Source: a virus
Direction: 5' to 3' (one strand)
IMG/VR virus record: IMGVR_UViG_3300036770_001972
Span: 1-64,000 of that record
Length of the DNA stretch: 64,000 nucleotides
Part shown: positions 1-7,131 of the stretch, piece by piece
Numbering within the stretch: position 1 is the stretch's first letter
How the letters are laid out: each line of letters begins with the position of its first letter
The notes under the pieces: model-generated
What the model saw: only the letters and a program-made list of their open reading frames with translations
What the model was told of the DNA's origin: nothing
Databases searched by the model: none
Made by a program: the position numbers and the translations under genes

Positions 1-656
1 TCATGGAGGAGTTCAAGCGAGTCAAGCGGGTTCAGGTGATGAACCTCATCGTCCTGACTGACGGCGAGGCAAGCGATGACCTTGCCTACTACCCCGTCTC
101 GTCGGATGACTACCGAAAGAAGATGGGCACTGACTCCTACGGCTACGCCAAGCGCGGCAATGTGGTGTGGCGCGACAAGGCGAAGCGCAAGACCTACGAC
201 ACCTCGCGCAAGAGTGGCGGCGGCTACTACTACGGTCTCAACCGTGAGCAGCAGTCGGGTCTCCTCCTGAGCATCATTCAGGATCGGGTCGGCGGCAAGA
301 CCGTCTGCATCCACCTGATGGCTCCGAAGCACGGCAAGGAGTTCGTCCGAAGCCTCCACGCTGAGTACAACAATAAGACTGTTTACAAGTCGGATGCCGA
401 CCGCGCGGTTGCCGCTGAGAAGTCGGTCACCGCTTGGAAGGACAACGATTGGGTTGCGGTCGCCAACGGTCGCGGGTTCAGCGAGTACATCGTGATCCGC
501 GCCGAGACCAAGTGCGAGAACCCGACCCTTGATGATGTTGACCTCAAGTCGGATTCGGCTCTCCGTGACCTCCGCAAGGCGTTCACCAAGAGCATGGCTG
601 CGACCAAGGCGAACCGTCCGCTCCTCACGCGGGTTGCCGATCTCGTCAGCAAGTAA
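1..656 (+). CDS. C-terminal part of a von Willebrand A (vWA) domain protein, cut by window edge
   Basis: The reading frame is open from the first bases and ends at a TAA at 654-656. Near the start it reads MNLIVLTDGEASDD, the central hydrophobic strand plus TDGE turn typical of vWA domains. The N-terminal DxSxS metal site that should lie about 100 residues earlier is absent, so the gene almost certainly begins upstream and the ATG at 3 is internal. T4-like marine phages are known to carry CobT-like vWA proteins next to a CobS-like AAA+ ATPase; whether this is one cannot be seen here. The last ~40 residues are basic. The vWA call is fairly sure, the biological role is not. Confidence 0.6.
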   Translation, partial: MEEFKRVKRVQVMNLIVLTDGEASDDLAYYPVSSDDYRKKMGTDSYGYAKRGNVVWRDKAKRKTYDTSRKSGGGYYYGLNREQQSGLLLSIIQDRVGGKTVCIHLMAPKHGKEFVRSLHAEYNNKTVYKSDADRAVAAEKSVTAWKDNDWVAVANGRGFSEYIVIRAETKCENPTLDDVDLKSDSALRDLRKAFTKSMAATKANRPLLTRVADLVSK

Positions 657-667
657 GACTTCCCCAT

Positions 668-699
668 GCCTCCCTCCCCGTAGGAGGGGGGCGATTCCA
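668..699 (+). terminator. hairpin terminator with TTCCATA tail
   Basis: A stem of about 10 bp (668-677 with 683-692, one G-U pair, loop CCGTA) lies just after the vWA stop codon. It is followed by ATTCCATA rather than a long T run. The same arrangement (C-run/G-run stem, then TT..CATA) recurs at four other plus-strand operon boundaries. Confidence 0.5.
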
Positions 700-719
700 T
701 AAGAAAGGATATGACTCTC

Positions 720-950
720 ATGCGCTACCCCTACGATCCCGAGAACGACGATACCGACCTCCTCGCCCTTGACCCTGCCGACCCCGACAACTATGACGAT
801 GAGGACGAGTGGGGCGATGAGGACGAGGACTACACCGCCGACGAGGACGAGGACATCGAAGACTCCGACGAGTGGGACGAGGACGAAGACATCCTTGAGG
901 ACGATGAGGATGACGAGGATGACGAAGACGAGGACGATGACCACTACTGA
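720..950 (+). CDS. extremely acidic small protein
   Basis: The 76-residue product is dominated by Asp and Glu, with almost uninterrupted acidic runs from about residue 25 to the end. An AAAGGA box at 704-709 is 10 nt from the ATG at 720 but overlaps the spacing for the ATG at 711, so 720 is preferred. No domain is recognisable. Proteins of this composition can mimic DNA charge or bind basic proteins or divalent metals, which is inference only. It follows a terminator-like hairpin and precedes another small unknown gene with a 3 nt gap. Confidence 0.75.
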   Translation: MRYPYDPENDDTDLLALDPADPDNYDDEDEWGDEDEDYTADEDEDIEDSDEWDEDEDILEDDEDDEDDEDEDDDHY

Positions 951-953
951 ACC

Positions 954-1292
954 ATGACTACAACGACCTACCACGACTTCAAAGATCTTGGAATTCCCGA
1001 TGGTGTGATCATCGGGAATCCAATCTATATCGCTCAGGACGAACACACTCGCCAGTACCACACAGTCAACGCGAAGACCTTCATGGCTCTCTGCGATGGC
1101 TCATGGGAGCGCGATGAAGTCATGAGCATTTCATACACGGGCAACATTGCTCTGATCGATCCCGCGACTCAGATCGTCTGTCACATCTATGACAACGGTA
1201 AGACTCCGAGCGATGAGTTGCATGTGTTCGACCGCCTGATCGCTGATGAGATCGTGAAGTTGATCAGCGGAAAGCGAGGAGGAAAGCCATGA
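954..1292 (+). CDS. hypothetical protein, 112 aa
   Basis: The product is a soluble, mixed alpha/beta-looking protein with no recognised motif and a basic C-terminus (GKRGGK). It starts 3 nt after the acidic gene and has no convincing Shine-Dalgarno, so it may be translated by coupling. The codon pattern resembles its neighbours. Function is unknown. Confidence 0.7.
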   Translation: MTTTTYHDFKDLGIPDGVIIGNPIYIAQDEHTRQYHTVNAKTFMALCDGSWERDEVMSISYTGNIALIDPATQIVCHIYDNGKTPSDELHVFDRLIADEIVKLISGKRGGKP

Positions 1293-1334
1293 GTTAGTGA
1301 GTGAATTGGAGTTGACAATCTTTCGAGTTTTAAC

Positions 1335-1363
1335 TTGACCGCCAGCGGCGTTCGGTGTACGCT
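1335..1363 (+). promoter_or_regulatory. possible sigma70-type promoter
   Basis: TTGACC (1335-1340), 17 nt spacer, TACGCT (1358-1363). A second TTGACA lies at 1312-1317 without a matching -10. It would give a leader of about 125 nt before the gene at 1497; this leader is pyrimidine-rich and contains no other gene. Confidence 0.4.
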
Positions 1364-1496
1364 CGCTAACACTCACACGCTTCCCCACCTTTCCCCACCC
1401 TGCCCCACAGGGGGAAACGGCACTTTTACCCCCTACGAATTCCAATTTCCCCTTTCCCTATCCGTGAACCCCCGTCTGTACCCCCACCCGAATACC

Positions 1497-1802
1497 ATGA
1501 ACGCCACCACCCAAACCTCCCCAGTACATTCCGTTCGCATGGTGGATCCATCGGTTGGATACATCGACTTCACATGGACGGATACCGTATCCTCCATGGA
1601 TCCGATGTTGGATGGGGTATTCATTTCTTTTCGTCCGATGCTCATGGAGAAGCCCTACTACTCCATCTCCATCTCCATCGGAAAAGACAAGTACAACTTT
1701 CATCTCATCTCCAATGAGGGGCGTACATTCAGGCGTGACGATGCCCGAGTTCTATGGGCTGCTATCACCATGGATGGTTGGCAAGTGAAGGAGCAGTTCT
1801 GA
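1497..1802 (+). CDS. ARxxW-family small protein (member 1)
   Basis: This 101-residue protein begins at the ATG at 1497; the frame is open further upstream but the preceding region is low-complexity and looks non-coding. Residues ~18-30 contain VGYIDFTW, an FxW strand shared with members at 2859 and 3910. The C-terminus carries DDARVLWAAITMDGW, the hallmark of a family repeated 11 times in this window. It is likely a small beta-sheet protein with a C-terminal helix. It overlaps the next gene as TGATG. Function is unknown. Confidence 0.8.
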   Translation: MNATTQTSPVHSVRMVDPSVGYIDFTWTDTVSSMDPMLDGVFISFRPMLMEKPYYSISISIGKDKYNFHLISNEGRTFRRDDARVLWAAITMDGWQVKEQF

Positions 1803-2098
1803 TGACCACCCCGAATATCATTCCAAAGACCGCGACTCTTCATAACTCCGTTGATCCTTCTCAACACATTCTTTTCATGTGGATTGGGGAATGGGGATTC
1901 GTGAAGACCATCTATCAGATGGGCCATCAGGGATGGGATTCCAATATCATCGTAAAGGTCTCAAACGGATTGTCCATGGATCTGTTCCACAGTCAGGCAT
2001 ACAACCTCAATGTGGAGGATGCACGGGCTGCATGGGCATACCTTGTCGATGAGTTGGGGTGGAAGACATGGGAGGAGAGTGAAAATGGAAACCGATGA
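1802..2098 (+). CDS. ARxxW-family small protein (member 2)
   Basis: The ATG at 1802 overlaps the preceding stop (TGATG), pointing to translational coupling. The 98-residue product ends with EDARAAWAYLVDELGWK, the family motif, followed by a short polar tail. The N-terminal half is predicted beta-rich and divergent from the other members. Its 3' end overlaps the next gene by 14 nt. Confidence 0.8.
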   Translation: MTTPNIIPKTATLHNSVDPSQHILFMWIGEWGFVKTIYQMGHQGWDSNIIVKVSNGLSMDLFHSQAYNLNVEDARAAWAYLVDELGWKTWEESENGNR

Positions 2099-2390
2099 GA
2101 TGGACATCCACAAGTGGGTGAGCGAGAATCGGATTCCAAACGATATCGATGTCCATGTGCTTCGAAACTTGGAGCATGGGGATGTCGGCTTCTTTCATTC
2201 CAAGATACGAAAGGGCGTTTGCATTCGTTTCTATCCGAGGAGCGGGTCAAGGCAGATCAAGATTCATGTCATGCCGTTGGGATGTGGGGGCAAGAGTTTT
2301 ATGTTGGGCGAAGGCGAGAACGAGTACTTCACCAAGGAGGATGCCCGAACGATATGGAATGAATTGGTTTGTTTGGGGTTCGTTCGATGA
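2085..2390 (+). CDS. ARxxW-family small protein (member 3)
   Basis: A GGAGGAG box at about 2070-2076 precedes the ATG at 2085. The 101-residue product has a basic central region with alternating hydrophobic residues and ends KEDARTIWNELVCLGFVR; here the terminal GW of the family motif is GF. The stop overlaps the next start as ATGA. Role unknown, probably shared with its adjacent paralogues. Confidence 0.8.
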   Translation: METDEMDIHKWVSENRIPNDIDVHVLRNLEHGDVGFFHSKIRKGVCIRFYPRSGSRQIKIHVMPLGCGGKSFMLGEGENEYFTKEDARTIWNELVCLGFVR

Positions 2391-2827
2391 ACGGCGAGAC
2401 GGGAAGCAGTCCCTTGCCGTTCGATGTTTCTCATGACGAGGGTATGACTTCCCCCGCCGAGGTTGTCTGTCGGGTCTGCAACAAGTGCAAAAAGAGCAAA
2501 CCCTTGGACTGCTACTACAACGACAACGGGCGCAGGGACAAGTACAAGAAGCATCCCGTCTGCAAGGAGTGCGTGAAGGTGGGTGCCAATGTGGTGGCAC
2601 GGCTGAAGAAGACCGCCCCTGCCAAGCCGAGTGTCTGTGAGTGCTGCGGGAGGAATCCCGATGCCGACCCCGTCTGCCGAGGATGGTGCCTAGACCATGA
2701 CTATGCCACGCAGACCTTCCGAGGGTGGATCTGCCAAACTTGCAATATCGGACTTGGGCACTTTGGAGATTCGGTGGAGGGGCTGATGCGGGGAATCGAT
2801 TATTTACGCCGCACGGAAAAACCTTGA
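2387..2827 (+). CDS. recombination endonuclease VII-type HNH nuclease
   Basis: This 146-residue protein has the endonuclease VII layout. An N-terminal zinc region has CRVC, KCKKSK and CKEC pairs (~residues 28-63). The nuclease core then carries the Cys pairs CECCGR and CQTCN around LDHDYATQTFRGW, and the segment ends GLGHFGDSVEGLMRGIDYLRR. LDHDxAT..RG..C..CN is the beta-beta-alpha metal site. T4 endonuclease VII (gp49, 157 aa) resolves branched DNA before packaging, but many phages use this fold as a free nuclease. It overlaps the preceding gene by ATGA and ends just before a strong promoter. Confidence 0.93.
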   Translation: MNGETGSSPLPFDVSHDEGMTSPAEVVCRVCNKCKKSKPLDCYYNDNGRRDKYKKHPVCKECVKVGANVVARLKKTAPAKPSVCECCGRNPDADPVCRGWCLDHDYATQTFRGWICQTCNIGLGHFGDSVEGLMRGIDYLRRTEKP

Positions 2828-2852
2828 CACCGTCCCATTTTTGGAGTATACT
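2824..2852 (+). promoter_or_regulatory. sigma70-type promoter, start at the ATG (leaderless)
   Basis: TTGACA (2824-2829), 17 nt spacer, TATACT (2847-2852): near-consensus. Only six nt (CATAGT) separate the -10 box from the ATG at 2859, so transcription should start at or next to the first codon. It overlaps the end of the endonuclease gene. Confidence 0.8.
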
Positions 2853-2858
2853 CATAGT

Positions 2859-3113
2859 ATGGCAATCGTGAAGAAGATCTCCAATGATGTCCGCTCCCGT
2901 GCTTCCCTGCGGCACCCCGCCATCGGCACGGTGGAGTTCGGATGGGAAGATGAATGGGTTGTCGTGTGCTTCTATCCAATCAATCAGTCCATGCCCCTGT
3001 GGTCAGCGAACAAGTACACGCTGTTCGCCAATCGTCCCATGACCGTGGTGAAGGATGGCGCACGGCTGATATGGGATGATCTCGTCCTCAACCGTTGGGA
3101 GGATGTGCCATGA
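2859..3113 (+). CDS. ARxxW-family small protein (member 4)
   Basis: The 84-residue protein starts at the ATG at 2859, exactly where a near-consensus promoter should initiate, so its mRNA is predicted leaderless. It contains IGTVEFGW, matching the FxW strand of members 1 and 6, and ends VKDGARLIWDDLVLNRWEDVP, the family motif. It is followed by another member overlapping as ATGA. Function unknown. Confidence 0.82.
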   Translation: MAIVKKISNDVRSRASLRHPAIGTVEFGWEDEWVVVCFYPINQSMPLWSANKYTLFANRPMTVVKDGARLIWDDLVLNRWEDVP

Positions 3114-3397
3114 AGTGGGTGAACATCGGGGGTCGCGGATTCGATCCCATGGGTGAACCGACAGGTGAGCCATGGCTTGTCTTTTGGTATCTGCCCAAGC
3201 CCGAGCAGAGGGAGTATGTGTTGTTCTCTGCAAGCGGCAACATGAACCCCGTGGTACAGGGAACGGATGGCAATCCAATTTCCATCCCCATTCAGGCGCA
3301 TGAGAAGCGACACCTTCACATCGACCTTGCCCGAGCCTTGTGGGACTATGTGGTGGCGAACGGATGGACAGTCAAGGGAACAGGAGAAGAAAAATGA
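3110..3397 (+). CDS. ARxxW-family small protein (member 5)
   Basis: The 95-residue product starts at an ATG overlapping the previous stop. Its N-terminal half is rich in Trp, Gly and Pro, and the C-terminus is IDLARALWDYVVANGWTVK, a clean copy of the family motif. It is coupled downstream (ATGA) to a gene with a PEP-CTERM-like tail. Confidence 0.8.
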   Translation: MKWVNIGGRGFDPMGEPTGEPWLVFWYLPKPEQREYVLFSASGNMNPVVQGTDGNPISIPIQAHEKRHLHIDLARALWDYVVANGWTVKGTGEEK

Positions 3398-3849
3398 GCA
3401 TCTACTACCCAACCTCAACCGTCTACGGCATCGGTCAGCAGTACGCATTCTCGCAGGATCAGGGATCGACCTACCTTGGCTACTCCTACGGCGATGCGCT
3501 CACCTTCACCCCGAGACTGTCCGTCACGAATCCGATCAGCGAATCGATCATCCCTCCGACTGCTGCGAACTATCCGATTTCACCGAATCCATTGTTCATG
3601 GGTTCTTTTGATGGATTTTGGATTCATAAGTTGTACTTGGGCGACACCTTGGTCGCTACGGTGCAGACCGTGAACCAAGACATGTTCATCCCCATTCAGC
3701 ATGATCGGGTCGAAAGCGTATCCATGGGATTCGTGACAGAGAGCATTCCCTACGATGGGCCTGTCCGTCCTCCCGTCCCCGCCCCGAGCGTACTCTTGGC
3801 AGTTGGTCTTGGGTTTGCGATCCTTTCCCGAAAGGGAACCCGCCGATAA
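3394..3849 (+). CDS. protein with PEP-CTERM-like C-terminal tail but no signal peptide
   Basis: An AGGAGA box precedes the ATG at 3394. The first ~125 residues look like a beta-sandwich with Tyr, Ser, Thr and Pro. The last ~23 residues are PAPS, a hydrophobic stretch (VLLAVGLGFAIL) and SRKGTRR. This is the Pro-hydrophobic-Arg layout of PEP-CTERM sorting tails, as in the protein at 14803. Unlike that protein there is no N-terminal signal peptide, so export by the usual route is doubtful. It may be a captured host fragment or a tail-anchored protein. It ends an operon; a new promoter follows. Confidence 0.75.
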   Translation: MSIYYPTSTVYGIGQQYAFSQDQGSTYLGYSYGDALTFTPRLSVTNPISESIIPPTAANYPISPNPLFMGSFDGFWIHKLYLGDTLVATVQTVNQDMFIPIQHDRVESVSMGFVTESIPYDGPVRPPVPAPSVLLAVGLGFAILSRKGTRR

Positions 3850-3873
3850 CCCAAACACTTTTTTCGATTCCCC

Positions 3874-3902
3874 TTGACGAAACCCTCTTCGTAGGGTACT
3901 AT
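3874..3902 (+). promoter_or_regulatory. sigma70-type promoter, leaderless start
   Basis: TTGACG (3874-3879), 17 nt spacer, TACTAT (3897-3902), then seven nt to the ATG at 3910. The predicted start point coincides with the start codon. Confidence 0.65.
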
Positions 3903-3909
3903 TATTCAT

Positions 3910-4245
3910 ATGACGATCACCGCCACCGAGATCCGTCCCTACAAGACATCGTGGACAGACGAGCATGGCAAGGCGTTCTATGCCGACTCTGCGCGGCTTG
4001 GCAAGCGAGGTACGGGATGGGTGGAGTTCTCATGGTTTCCCGAGTTGAACGAGGTTCACTTTCGTTTCATCTCCGAGCCTGACTACCCCAACTACGACTA
4101 CCTTCTGCACATGATTCCCGAGGATGGAACCGTCACCGTGTATCGGAGCGTCCTGATCTCAAAGAAGCGATCCGTCGATACCATTCCGAAGGCGCGAGGA
4201 ATTTGGAATTCCTTGATTTGCGATGGATGGTCAACTCAGTACTAG
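3910..4245 (+). CDS. ARxxW-family small protein (member 6)
   Basis: This 111-residue product follows its promoter without a leader. It contains TGWVEFSW (FxW strand) and ends TIPKARGIWNSLICDGWSTQY, the family motif at the extreme C-terminus. A TAGGAGA box at its end serves the next gene. Confidence 0.82.
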   Translation: MTITATEIRPYKTSWTDEHGKAFYADSARLGKRGTGWVEFSWFPELNEVHFRFISEPDYPNYDYLLHMIPEDGTVTVYRSVLISKKRSVDTIPKARGIWNSLICDGWSTQY

Positions 4246-4255
4246 GAGACACACC

Positions 4256-4693
4256 ATGGAACAGAATCTCGACATCACCGAACGACTGACCCTCAAGCGT
4301 CCGTACTACACTCTCACTAGCGATGATCTTTCTGATGCTGCGGCAGAGATCATCGAACTCCGTCGAACCGTCCTGCGGCTTGAGGCTCAGTACGGCGTTC
4401 AGGCAAACAAAGCCGAGGAATTGGAGAAGAAGGTCGCCGTGCTTGACGAGGCGGTCGATTCCCTGATCGTGGAGCGCGACGAGGCATACAAGAGGATCGA
4501 CGCAATCAAGGAAGGCTACGAGGGCTGCTGCACCGCCTGTGAGCCTGTCGCCCTGCTGAATCGGCAGTTGCGGGAGGAGCGGGACTTGGCACGGCGTGAG
4601 GTCTGTCGATGGGAGGCGAAACACCTGTCGAAGACCGTAACCGAGTGCGCCCGTCTGAACGAATGGGATTGTTTCAAGGCGGAAACCAAGTGA
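4256..4693 (+). CDS. coiled-coil protein, WDCFK family (member 1)
   Basis: AGGAGA precedes the ATG at 4256. The 145 residues are mostly heptad-rich helix (about 35-80 and 105-125). The family signature follows: EERDLARREVCRW, a spacer, then NEWDCFK near the C-terminus. A pair of Cys (EGCCTACEP) lies in the middle. Three similar genes follow within 1.5 kb, so this is a tandem duplication. The stop codon overlaps a GTG start. Confidence 0.8.
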   Translation: MEQNLDITERLTLKRPYYTLTSDDLSDAAAEIIELRRTVLRLEAQYGVQANKAEELEKKVAVLDEAVDSLIVERDEAYKRIDAIKEGYEGCCTACEPVALLNRQLREERDLARREVCRWEAKHLSKTVTECARLNEWDCFKAETK

Positions 4694-5181
4694 CCGAACG
4701 CAACAGCGAGAGTCAGCGGGAATTGGATTCATACCGAGCCTATGAAATGGCAAGGGACAACTCCATTCCCCTTGGCACCATCTTCAAGACCACGGGCGGC
4801 TACCGACAGGGTGTCGTGGACGCAAGGAACGCATACTCCAAGAAAGAGGATAAGAAAGTGATCAAGACGAAGTCCAAGAAGAAGACTGCCAAGAAGACCA
4901 AGACCACCCGCACCACCAAGATGGAGCGTCTGCGTATCGCAGCAGAGAAGAATCGTCCCATGGGTATTAGAGTTGTCTCAGAAGGACGATGCGAGGTGGA
5001 GATCACCACGCTTTACAACTCCACGATGCACAAGCGCATGGGTGGTGTTCGTGCGGACTATTTTGACACTTCCGAACCCGCTTCACCGACCGTCTACATG
5101 GATAACCCGCACCAGTTGCGAATCCTTGCCGAGGCTCTGAACAGGGCAGCGGATTGGATGGAGGAGGAGATCAAGTGCTAG
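4690..5181 (+). CDS. protein with lysine-rich, H1-like central segment
   Basis: The likely start is the GTG at 4690, overlapping the preceding stop as GTGA and preceded by AAGGCGG; no ATG is placed near a ribosome site. The 163-residue product has an N-terminal helix and a segment (~residues 47-78) almost made of Lys and Thr, with repeated KK and TKT units as in histone-H1-like tails. The C-terminal domain ends in an amphipathic helix (ALNRAADWMEEEI). The basic segment suggests nucleic acid binding (inference). It sits inside the coiled-coil family cluster. Confidence 0.75.
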   Translation: MTERNSESQRELDSYRAYEMARDNSIPLGTIFKTTGGYRQGVVDARNAYSKKEDKKVIKTKSKKKTAKKTKTTRTTKMERLRIAAEKNRPMGIRVVSEGRCEVEITTLYNSTMHKRMGGVRADYFDTSEPASPTVYMDNPHQLRILAEALNRAADWMEEEIKC

Positions 5182-5468
5182 ACCGCTACAAAACACCACG
5201 AACCGACATAGCCGCCATGCGAGGATTAATAGACAATGATTTTGATGGAGGATTGATGCCCGCAGAAGTTGTTTCCGCAAAATTTGCCCGTAAATTGGAG
5301 ATGGAGATCACCCAACTCCGCAAGGAGCGTGACGAGGCGAGGCGGATTGCTTGTGATAATGAGGCAAGGCACAACTCCATGATGTTTGACAGTCCGAAGC
5401 ATAGCGATCCCCGCGCAATCGCGGAGTCCCATGGCTGGGATTGCTTCAAACAGGAGGACGGCAAGTGA
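5175..5468 (+). CDS. WDCFK-family small protein (member 2)
   Basis: The GTG at 5175 is chosen because GGAGG at 5163-5167 is 7 nt away and the codon overlaps the previous stop. The 97-residue product carries KERDEARRIACDNEARH and ends ESHGWDCFKQEDGK. The central helix is shorter than in member 1. Likely the same partner or fold as its paralogues; function unknown. Confidence 0.78.
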   Translation: MLDRYKTPRTDIAAMRGLIDNDFDGGLMPAEVVSAKFARKLEMEITQLRKERDEARRIACDNEARHNSMMFDSPKHSDPRAIAESHGWDCFKQEDGK

Positions 5469-5794
5469 ACACGGGCATGGAGTACGAGGACATCCTCATG
5501 CGTAACCAAGAGTTGATGGCAATCATCAACCGCTTGACCATTGAACGCGACGAACTTGTAACCAAAACTTACAAGTTGGAGAAAGAGCGCGATGATGCCC
5601 GAGAGCAGGAGGAGCGTTTCTCCGATGATGCCCTGCGCCTGATGCATGAACGCAACAATGCCCTACGAGAGCGCGATGAGGCGAGACAGAAGTTTTGCAA
5701 AATGATGTCAGATAACTCCCGCTTGGAATTCACAACTCCTCAATGGTTTGCTGAAGAAGAAGGTTGGGATTGCTATAAGAAGGAGGTTGAGTGA
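5465..5794 (+). CDS. WDCFK-family coiled-coil protein (member 3)
   Basis: AGGAGG at 5453-5458 lies 6 nt before a GTG at 5465, which overlaps the previous stop; the first ATG (5477) is too far. The 109 residues are almost entirely charged helix with repeated ERDE/ERDD units. The family signature RERDEARQKFCKM is followed by EEGWDCYKKEVE, with Tyr replacing Phe. Confidence 0.78.
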   Translation: MNTGMEYEDILMRNQELMAIINRLTIERDELVTKTYKLEKERDDAREQEERFSDDALRLMHERNNALRERDEARQKFCKMMSDNSRLEFTTPQWFAEEEGWDCYKKEVE

Positions 5795-6162
5795 TGGAAG
5801 TCACCATTGAAGACCAGTACGAACGGTGCTGCCGCGACCGCGATTCACTTGAGTCTATGATCGACTCGCTTCAGGAGGAGATTCGCAGACTGCGTTTTGA
5901 CCTGAACGGTGCAATGCGAGAACTGGAGCAAATCCGTCCAGTTGCCGACGAGCAATGGAACAGTTACAAGACCGCAGCGCGGCTACTCACGGAACGGGAT
6001 GAAGCCCGCAGGGAGATCTGCAATCGAACTTCCTACCCCGACAGGACTCCCGAGACCGAAGCCAAGATGCGGGGATGGGATTGCTTTCGTATAAACGGAA
6101 TTGTTGTTTCCAAAGAGAAGGCAGTCCCACCGAAGTTTGAACTTGGAGAGGATGACAAGTGA
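5794..6162 (+). CDS. WDCFK-family coiled-coil protein (member 4)
   Basis: The ATG at 5794 is 7 nt from AGGAGG (5781-5786); an in-frame GTG at 5791 is too close. The 122-residue product contains a heptad region, TERDEARREICNRT and MRGWDCFRING. About 25 residues extend beyond the motif, unlike the other members where it is terminal. The stop overlaps the next GTG start. Confidence 0.8.
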   Translation: MEVTIEDQYERCCRDRDSLESMIDSLQEEIRRLRFDLNGAMRELEQIRPVADEQWNSYKTAARLLTERDEARREICNRTSYPDRTPETEAKMRGWDCFRINGIVVSKEKAVPPKFELGEDDK

Positions 6163-6431
6163 ACAAGGAATTGATTGACCAAATCATCAAGGAGAACATG
6201 CCACCCGTTGTGCATGCCCCGTACAATTGGCAATCGATTGAGACGGCACCCAAGGACGGTCATCCCATCGACCTGTGGGTGACCTACTGCTGCTTCGGGC
6301 GAGAGCAGTCATACAGGGCTGCGAATGCTCATTGGTCGAAGCGGGAGAATGCATGGATGTATAGGTCGGGATACCCCATCGAAGAACAGGGTGCGAAGGT
6401 AACACATTGGATTCGGATAGGAAAGCCATGA
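6159..6431 (+). CDS. DUF551-like small protein
   Basis: It starts at a GTG (6159) overlapping the previous stop. The 90 residues contain NWQSIETAPKDGHPIDLWV and end VTHWIRIGKP. This is the pattern of DUF551-type proteins common in phages and prophages (W.s...aP.dg..v...., then THW..lp.P). Those have no established function. It is coupled by ATGA to the next gene. Confidence 0.75.
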   Translation: MNKELIDQIIKENMPPVVHAPYNWQSIETAPKDGHPIDLWVTYCCFGREQSYRAANAHWSKRENAWMYRSGYPIEEQGAKVTHWIRIGKP

Positions 6432-6871
6432 ACCGAAAAGAAGTCGAAGAGGTCTCGTACAAGATTCGTGAGTTGACCAAACGCAGCGATCTGTTTACCC
6501 CCGAAGTCATTGAGACTCTTTCCGAGGCATACCATGTCATCGGTGAGTTGGAGCGGCGACTCATCAAAATGGAAACCGCACCGTTCATGTACTTCGTGAA
6601 GTATGACATGGTCAATCGATCCACGGACACATGGATGCGTGTCACGGACGAATTCATGGAAGACCAATATCGAATCCGTGAGCCGATCCTTGCCAATTTG
6701 GTAGCCGACGAGATTCGCAGAGTCCACGAAAAGATGGTTGTTTATGGGACTACCAAGGTTCCCCCGACTGATCGGGAGGTAGCCGTTCGCAAGTGGGCAT
6801 TGGAAAAACTCGCTGAGTTGGACGAGGCGAACGAAAACAACAGTCATTTCCGCAAGACGGACGGCGAGTAG
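6428..6871 (+). CDS. hypothetical helical protein, 147 aa
   Basis: The ATG overlaps the preceding stop. The N-terminal 55 residues form charged helices (EEVSYKIRELTKRS..., ELERRLIKME), the middle has aromatic-rich strands, and the C-terminus is again helical. No domain is recognised. It ends the operon; the next gene has its own promoter. Confidence 0.72.
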   Translation: MNRKEVEEVSYKIRELTKRSDLFTPEVIETLSEAYHVIGELERRLIKMETAPFMYFVKYDMVNRSTDTWMRVTDEFMEDQYRIREPILANLVADEIRRVHEKMVVYGTTKVPPTDREVAVRKWALEKLAELDEANENNSHFRKTDGE

Positions 6872-6877
6872 CCGCCC

Positions 6878-6906
6878 TTGACAGATTCCCCATTCTTTGG
6901 TAGAGT
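6878..6906 (+). promoter_or_regulatory. sigma70-type promoter, leaderless start
   Basis: TTGACA (6878-6883), 17 nt spacer, TAGAGT (6901-6906), then six nt to the ATG at 6913. No ribosome binding site lies between the -10 box and the start codon. Confidence 0.6.
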
Positions 6907-6912
6907 ACTGAT

Positions 6913-7131
6913 ATGGATCACATTGTCTCCACAATCTCGTTGTCCAATCACCTGATCGCCCTCAACAACCTGTACACGGGAAGCGATTGGAAGACCGACC
7001 GTCACGCCCGTTCCTACCTCCGAACCATTCACAAGACTCTCGTCGGCATCGACCCGAACTCTTGGTATGTCAGCGATGAGGAGGAGGCTCTGATTGCCTT
7101 GGTTGGGGAAGACCTCAAGGAGTTTGTGTGA
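6913..7131 (+). CDS. hypothetical protein, 72 aa
   Basis: A small helical protein with several His and Asp, predicted to be made from a leaderless message. It has no motif I recognise. Its stop overlaps the GTG start of the following ARxxW gene, so the two are probably co-expressed. Confidence 0.7.
   Translation: MDHIVSTISLSNHLIALNNLYTGSDWKTDRHARSYLRTIHKTLVGIDPNSWYVSDEEEALIALVGEDLKEFV

Noticed and set aside
1312-1340. TTGACA at 1312 as the -35 of the promoter for 1497
   Set aside because: The position 17 nt downstream reads TTGACC, not a -10; the overlapping TTGACC/TACGCT pair fits better.
2247-2915. 222-residue minus-strand frame in the early region
   Set aside because: It is antisense to endonuclease VII and two ARxxW genes, is Cys/Ser/Arg-rich without a domain, and lacks a ribosome site.
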